From JAKSSE01 sp045597645 (GTDB taxonomy: Bacteria > Bacillota > Clostridia > Lachnospirales > Lachnospiraceae): 18,485 bases of DNA. The notes beneath the pieces were generated by a model that saw only the letters and a program-made list of their open reading frames with translations, was not told where the DNA came from and did not search any database. The translations under genes were made by a program, and so were the position numbers. This document shows positions 15,146 through 18,485 of the stretch, piece by piece. Each line of letters opens with the position of its first letter. The stretch's first letter is position 1. Where the stretch lies: the NCBI GenBank assembly GCA_045597645.1, contig JAZLKM010000029.1, forward strand, positions 1 through 18,485, given 5' to 3'.

Positions 15146-17113
15146 CTACTGCAGGTTCTCGTAATCAGCCACCGGCATAGGCTTTGCAAAATAGAATCCC
15201 TGTATCAAATCACAGCCATGCTCAGCCAGAAATACCACCTGGTCTTCCTGCTCGATACCCTCTGCAACTATGTGCATTCCCAAATCCTTGGCCATACTTA
15301 TGATACCAGCAACAATCACTGAACCACGCTCCTGATTTTGCTCCACTCCCCTGAAGAATCCGGCATCTAACTTGATTACATCCAACGGCATATCCTTAAG
15401 GGAGTTAAGTGATGAATAGTCCGCGCCAAAGTCATCCATGGATACCGCAAAGCCATAATCTCTCAATTTCTGGACTGTCTTTATCAGCACTTCCTTGTCC
15501 TCGAAAAAGGCACTCTCAGTAAGCTCCAGCTCCACCACTTCCTTAGGTGCTCCAGCTTCTTCCACCAAAGCTGCTATGTGTTCTGCCAGATCCTCCTTCG
15601 TAAAATGTGCCCTCGACACATTTACTGAAATTGGAACCACCGTTTTGCCTTCTTCAATCCACTTAGCCTGAAGCTTTGCCACGCTGCTTATCATGAAGTC
15701 ATCAATTTTAGTGATGAATCCGTTCTTCTCAAATATCGGTATAAACTGGCCAGGTCCTATGAATCCGTCTTCCTCGGATATCCAACGGATGAGTGCCTCG
15801 CCGCCACCCAGTGTCCTAGTGGCAGCATCATACTTCGGCTGTATATAAACCTTGAACTCGCCATTGGCCAGGGCAGCCTCCATTCTATCCTCCACATGAC
15901 GCTCCCACAGCTTTTGCTTTTTAAGTTCCTCGTCATACCAGCAAAAACGTTCTGCATCATCGCTTGGGATATTCTTTCTCGCCATGGTAGCATTTCCAAA
16001 GAGAGTATCAACGTCCAGCTCATCACCGGTCTCCGCAAGGCCCACGCTAAAAGTGATTTTCTTGTCTCCCAGCATCCCCTGCAACCTACCCTGGAACTGC
16101 TTGATTCTATCCCTCAGCTGATTATCATCTTCATACAGCATTAGTATTCCGAACTCTGCCTCAGCATATCTGGCTACAATTTCCCTTCTCTTAAGGCGAT
16201 ATTTAATCACTGTAGCACACTTTTCCGCCAACTCCTCGCCTTCCTTTTGCCCATAAAACAGGCAAAAATTCTGATACTTATCTATTCGAAAATCAACCAT
16301 CACAAACTTGCGCTTACTGGTCCGTCTTTTATTTCTTTTTAAGATTCTCTTTCCGCGTTCCTTCAAGTATAACCAGTTATTCTCACCCGTGACGCTATCG
16401 TAGTATAGCGCTCTACTGCTTCGTTTCTGGCTTACTATATTTAGTACAAACGAGATAATGTTCAATACTATTGACAGGAATGCCAATGCTGCAGTCATCG
16501 TCACTGTGCCCAGCAGGAAAATAGCATCTCTATTTGTTACGACAATATCTGCCTGATAGTACAGAAACATTTCATCTCCAGGCAACGGCTTTTTCATCCA
16601 GGCCGTAAGCGTAAATGCCGGCTCTCCCAATGACTCGTCTCGTCTAGCCACGTACCTCAAAACAGCGAAAACCGACTCCCTGATCAATGGAAGTGGCATA
16701 AAATCCTCACCATCAAATATCTTGCCCAGAAAATCTGTCTGCTCCAGTCCAATTGCGGGCACACCATTTATCTCAAAATCCACCAGCTTCGCCGGTGCAA
16801 ATTCATCCACTCCATTTAATAACAACACCTGATCATTTTTATCCAAAAGTGCGAAATCATGCATACCCGTCTCTACTTTTGAGCGGACCGCCTCTATCTC
16901 TGATGCATGCTCCAGGTTCAAACTCTCTGTGAATCTAGCTGCATCCATTTCTATGCTCTGAACTTTGCTCTCAATCACATAGGTCACAAAAATGGCATCG
17001 AATGACAATATCGTTGACACAAATAGTATGCAAAACAGTATCATTATTATGATATTAGGCACTACATTTACATGCTTAAGCACCCTTGTTTTTTTCTCTT
17101 TTATCTTACTCAT
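15146..17113 (-). CDS. Membrane-bound c-di-GMP phosphodiesterase, degenerate GGDEF plus EAL
   Basis: A 655-residue signalling protein. Helix one lies at about 16-46, then a roughly 145-residue extracytoplasmic domain, helix two at about 198-226, a GGDEF-like domain (about 237-395) and an EAL domain (about 405-653). The GGDEF signature reads YAEAEF, so cyclase activity is very unlikely; the domain may sense nucleotides. The EAL domain keeps its catalytic set: EAL (439-441), SVNVS, ELTES, MDDFG, KLD, AEGIE and IQGF. It probably hydrolyses c-di-GMP. I use the ATG at 17113 (AGGAG seven bases upstream) rather than the GTG two codons earlier. A promoter at 17154-17183 fits; no terminator is clear downstream. 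Confidence 0.92.
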   Translation of the reverse strand: MSKIKEKKTRVLKHVNVVPNIIIMILFCILFVSTILSFDAIFVTYVIESKVQSIEMDAARFTESLNLEHASEIEAVRSKVETGMHDFALLDKNDQVLLLNGVDEFAPAKLVDFEINGVPAIGLEQTDFLGKIFDGEDFMPLPLIRESVFAVLRYVARRDESLGEPAFTLTAWMKKPLPGDEMFLYYQADIVVTNRDAIFLLGTVTMTAALAFLSIVLNIISFVLNIVSQKRSSRALYYDSVTGENNWLYLKERGKRILKRNKRRTSKRKFVMVDFRIDKYQNFCLFYGQKEGEELAEKCATVIKYRLKRREIVARYAEAEFGILMLYEDDNQLRDRIKQFQGRLQGMLGDKKITFSVGLAETGDELDVDTLFGNATMARKNIPSDDAERFCWYDEELKKQKLWERHVEDRMEAALANGEFKVYIQPKYDAATRTLGGGEALIRWISEEDGFIGPGQFIPIFEKNGFITKIDDFMISSVAKLQAKWIEEGKTVVPISVNVSRAHFTKEDLAEHIAALVEEAGAPKEVVELELTESAFFEDKEVLIKTVQKLRDYGFAVSMDDFGADYSSLNSLKDMPLDVIKLDAGFFRGVEQNQERGSVIVAGIISMAKDLGMHIVAEGIEQEDQVVFLAEHGCDLIQGFYFAKPMPVADYENLQ

Positions 17114-17153
17114 TTCCACATCTCCTTATTATCAGATGCAACATAACTTCTAT

Positions 17154-17183
17154 ATTTTACCACCATCAATCACTGCGGCTCAA
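17154..17183 (-). promoter_or_regulatory. Probable promoter of the EAL gene
   Basis: On the minus strand: -35 TTGAGC (17178-17183), 18-base spacer and -10 TAAAAT (17154-17159), about 40 bases before the start codon. It faces away from the plus-strand promoter 16 bases further on. Confidence 0.55.
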
Positions 17184-17198
17184 GTGTAGGCTTTTTTC

Positions 17199-17227
17199 TT
17201 GTTAAAACGTATATGCTGTGCTACACT
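17199..17227 (+). promoter_or_regulatory. Probable promoter of the DUF4430-ECF pair
   Basis: -35 TTGTTA (17199-17204), 17-base spacer, -10 TACACT (17222-17227). The leader to 17315 has a hairpin GCTGTC/GACAGC (17261-17277) and an AAGGAG ribosome binding site. It is only about 80 bases long, and I see no conserved cobalamin-riboswitch core. Confidence 0.5.
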
Positions 17228-17315
17228 CTGCCTTGTACTTTTTATTAGGCGCCGTTTTAAGCTGTCTGCTGGACAGCCCAATCTCAGTGCCTCAAGTAAC
17301 TAGCAAGGAGAAATA

Positions 17316-17735
17316 ATGGAAAACAAGAAGAAAAAAGGTCTCGTCACAGGCATGGCCTGCGGCGTAATAATACTACTGGCAGCTGCACTTCTCATTGTCT
17401 ACAACGTAGCCAAGCCCAAGGCAACCTCCAACATCAAGGGCATCACCATTGAGGTCATTGACGACGCCGGCTCATCTACCTATTACAACACCAACACCGA
17501 AGCCGAATTTCTCGGCCAGGTCTTCGGCGAGATCGACAGCCTCTCCGTAGAAGGTGACAGCTCTGAATACGGCCTATTTATCACTACTGTTAACGGTCTT
17601 ACCGCCGACTACAACACCGACGGTGCGTATTGGGCCATCTATGTCAACGGTGAATACGGCAAATACGGCGCTGACAGTCAGCCCGTAGCCGACCAGGACA
17701 CCTACACCCTCAAATACGAAGTTTATGCCCAATAA
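17316..17735 (+). CDS. Membrane-anchored DUF4430 protein
   Basis: A 139-residue protein with an N-terminal basic stretch (MENKKKKG) and one hydrophobic helix (about 9-30) without a lipobox Cys, so it should stay membrane-anchored with its body outside. Residues about 40-138 are a DUF4430 domain, related to the C-terminal beta domain of transcobalamin. The signature GAYWAIYVNGEYGKYGADSQPVADQDTY is clear. The ATG follows AAGGAG by six bases. The 3' end overlaps the next gene by 11 bases. With the ECF S component alongside, the best guess is a surface ligand-capture partner for a cobalamin-like or other small molecule; the ligand is not proven. Confidence 0.85.
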   Translation: MENKKKKGLVTGMACGVIILLAAALLIVYNVAKPKATSNIKGITIEVIDDAGSSTYYNTNTEAEFLGQVFGEIDSLSVEGDSSEYGLFITTVNGLTADYNTDGAYWAIYVNGEYGKYGADSQPVADQDTYTLKYEVYAQ

Positions 17736-18234
17736 ATACAAACTAACAGCATACAACATAACCAGCGTTGCCATGATGGTTGCCACCATGGTCGCTGGTA
17801 AATGGGCTCTTAATTCCCTTCCCAACATCGAGGTGGTCTCCCTTTTTACTATTCTTTACACCACCTTCTTCGGTTGGTACACCATCTTCGCCGTCATTGT
17901 CTTCATAATCATCGAAGGCATCGTCTACGGCTTCGGCTGGTGGTTCTACGGCTATGTCCTGGCCTGGCCAGTCCTTTTTGCCATTACCCTTCTTTTCAGA
18001 AAAAATCCATCCAACATCAAGATGGCTCTCATCTCTGGTATTTTTGGCCTCAGCTTCGGTGCTCTCTGCGAGATCCCCTACAGCTTCATGTTCGGTGCCA
18101 AAGCCGGCTTCGCCTGGTGGGTTGCCGGCATCCCCTACGATGTCGTCCACGGCGTAGGCAACTTCCTCATCTGCCTCCTCCTCTTCAACCCGCTTCTGCG
18201 CGCCCTCCGGGCCACCTCCCACCTCAAACCCTAA
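17725..18234 (+). CDS. ECF transporter S component, substrate unknown
   Basis: A 169-residue integral membrane protein with about five or six hydrophobic helices, the size and hydrophobic layout of an ECF-transporter substrate-binding (S) subunit. Segments such as LPNIEVVSLFTILYTTFFGWYTIFA and a GFAWWVAGIPYDVVHGVGNF loop are typical of unclassified S components in Clostridia. No ATPase or T-component gene is present, so it would share the energy-coupling module encoded elsewhere (group II type). It begins inside the end of the DUF4430 gene with only a weak ribosome binding site, so translation is coupled. The coding strand is C-rich with many C-ending codons. Confidence 0.8.
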   Translation: MPNKYKLTAYNITSVAMMVATMVAGKWALNSLPNIEVVSLFTILYTTFFGWYTIFAVIVFIIIEGIVYGFGWWFYGYVLAWPVLFAITLLFRKNPSNIKMALISGIFGLSFGALCEIPYSFMFGAKAGFAWWVAGIPYDVVHGVGNFLICLLLFNPLLRALRATSHLKP

Positions 18235-18240
18235 CCTGAT

Positions 18241-18272
18241 GGCTGTGCGACAACCGCACGGCCCTTTTTTTA
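18241..18272 (+). terminator. Terminator of the DUF4430-ECF pair
   Basis: GGCTGTGCG (18241-18249) pairs with CGCACGGCC (18255-18263), one G-U, with a 5-base loop, followed by a C and a run of eight T. Confidence 0.9.
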
Positions 18273-18485
18273 CACTCTACACTTCATGTCAGGCCATCAC
18301 CCATACACCCGCACCCCTTCCACGGCGAGCCCGTTTTCGGAATCTGCGGGCGATTCATTTCGCGATGTTTTATTGCGCGCCCTCCTCCGAAACTCGATGT
18401 GGTCTTCTAGAATTCATCCACTTTTGTTGGGGCTCATTTACTTAACGAGGCTTGCGCACGTACATGGTGCGACTCTCACCACTTT
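18273..18485. other. Right-hand gene-free stretch
   Basis: About 210 bases without a credible ORF on either strand. It has higher G+C than the other spacers, a short inverted repeat GAATC/GATTC (loop TGCGGGC), and CGCG-rich segments. It could be a leader or RNA gene running off the window. Confidence 0.35.

Noticed and set aside
17228..17315. Cobalamin or preQ1 riboswitch before the DUF4430 gene
   Set aside because: The leader is only about 80 bases. The AACTAGCAAGGAG tail faintly recalls preQ1-I, but the required stem and loop are not present, and no B12-box is visible.
17743..18222. Antisense open frame of 159 codons on the minus strand
   Set aside because: It mirrors the ECF S component gene. 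The Glu/Asp/Gly-rich translation is what a C-rich hydrophobic gene gives on its opposite strand, and there is no ribosome binding site.

Overview
The window looks like a chromosomal piece of a low-to-mid G+C Firmicute, most likely a Lachnospiraceae-type gut or rumen Clostridium. The evidence is a Firmicute-style 140-residue S12, the str-operon order, strong purine-rich ribosome binding sites, GH43 and ABC sugar-use genes, and Lachnospiraceae-like ECF/DUF4430 genes. Almost every gene lies on the minus strand; only the gene at the left edge and the last pair lie on the plus strand. I infer that the minus strand is the leading strand here, because the highly expressed rpsL-rpsG-fusA-tuf cluster uses it and the plus-strand pair at the right has a C-rich coding strand.

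Left edge (1-1463): the 3' part of an XRE-type HTH gene with its terminator, then about 520 bases without a gene. That stretch holds a second, diverged copy of the last 17-18 codons and the terminator of tuf. It also holds repeated TAGAGCC/GGCTCTA boxes that recur, with the same 13-base spacing, beside both tuf ends. I read it as the tandem attachment-site region of a mobile element that integrates at the 3' end of tuf. The HTH gene would be cargo of the element lying further left. The integrase is not in the window.

1464-6075: the str operon, transcribed leftward from a near-consensus promoter: rpsL, rpsG, fusA, tuf. rpsG starts with GTG and fusA with TTG. The rpsL leader, the rpsL-rpsG spacer and the fusA-tuf spacer each hold inverted repeats that could be control elements.

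6131-7126: a CsoR-type metal-sensing repressor with a very His-rich N-terminus. A cluster of GGCGGTAA boxes lies upstream of it and a degenerate 15-bp tandem repeat downstream.

7146-13360: a probable sugar or polyol uptake group, transcribed leftward: DUF2971 protein, ABC ATPase, two permeases, and a solute-binding lipoprotein with an extra C-terminal membrane helix. A small OB-fold-like lipoprotein with its own promoter and terminator follows. 13496-14965 is a cytoplasmic GH43 glycosidase, so the neighbourhood probably imports and cuts plant-cell-wall oligosaccharides. 15146-17113 is a membrane-bound c-di-GMP phosphodiesterase (intact EAL, degenerate GGDEF) with an extracytoplasmic sensor region.

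17316-18234: on the plus strand, from a promoter divergent to that of the EAL gene, a membrane-anchored DUF4430 (transcobalamin C-terminal-like) protein overlaps an ECF transporter S component. This is a candidate cobalamin or corrinoid uptake pair, closed by a strong terminator. The last 210 bases hold no gene I can recognise.
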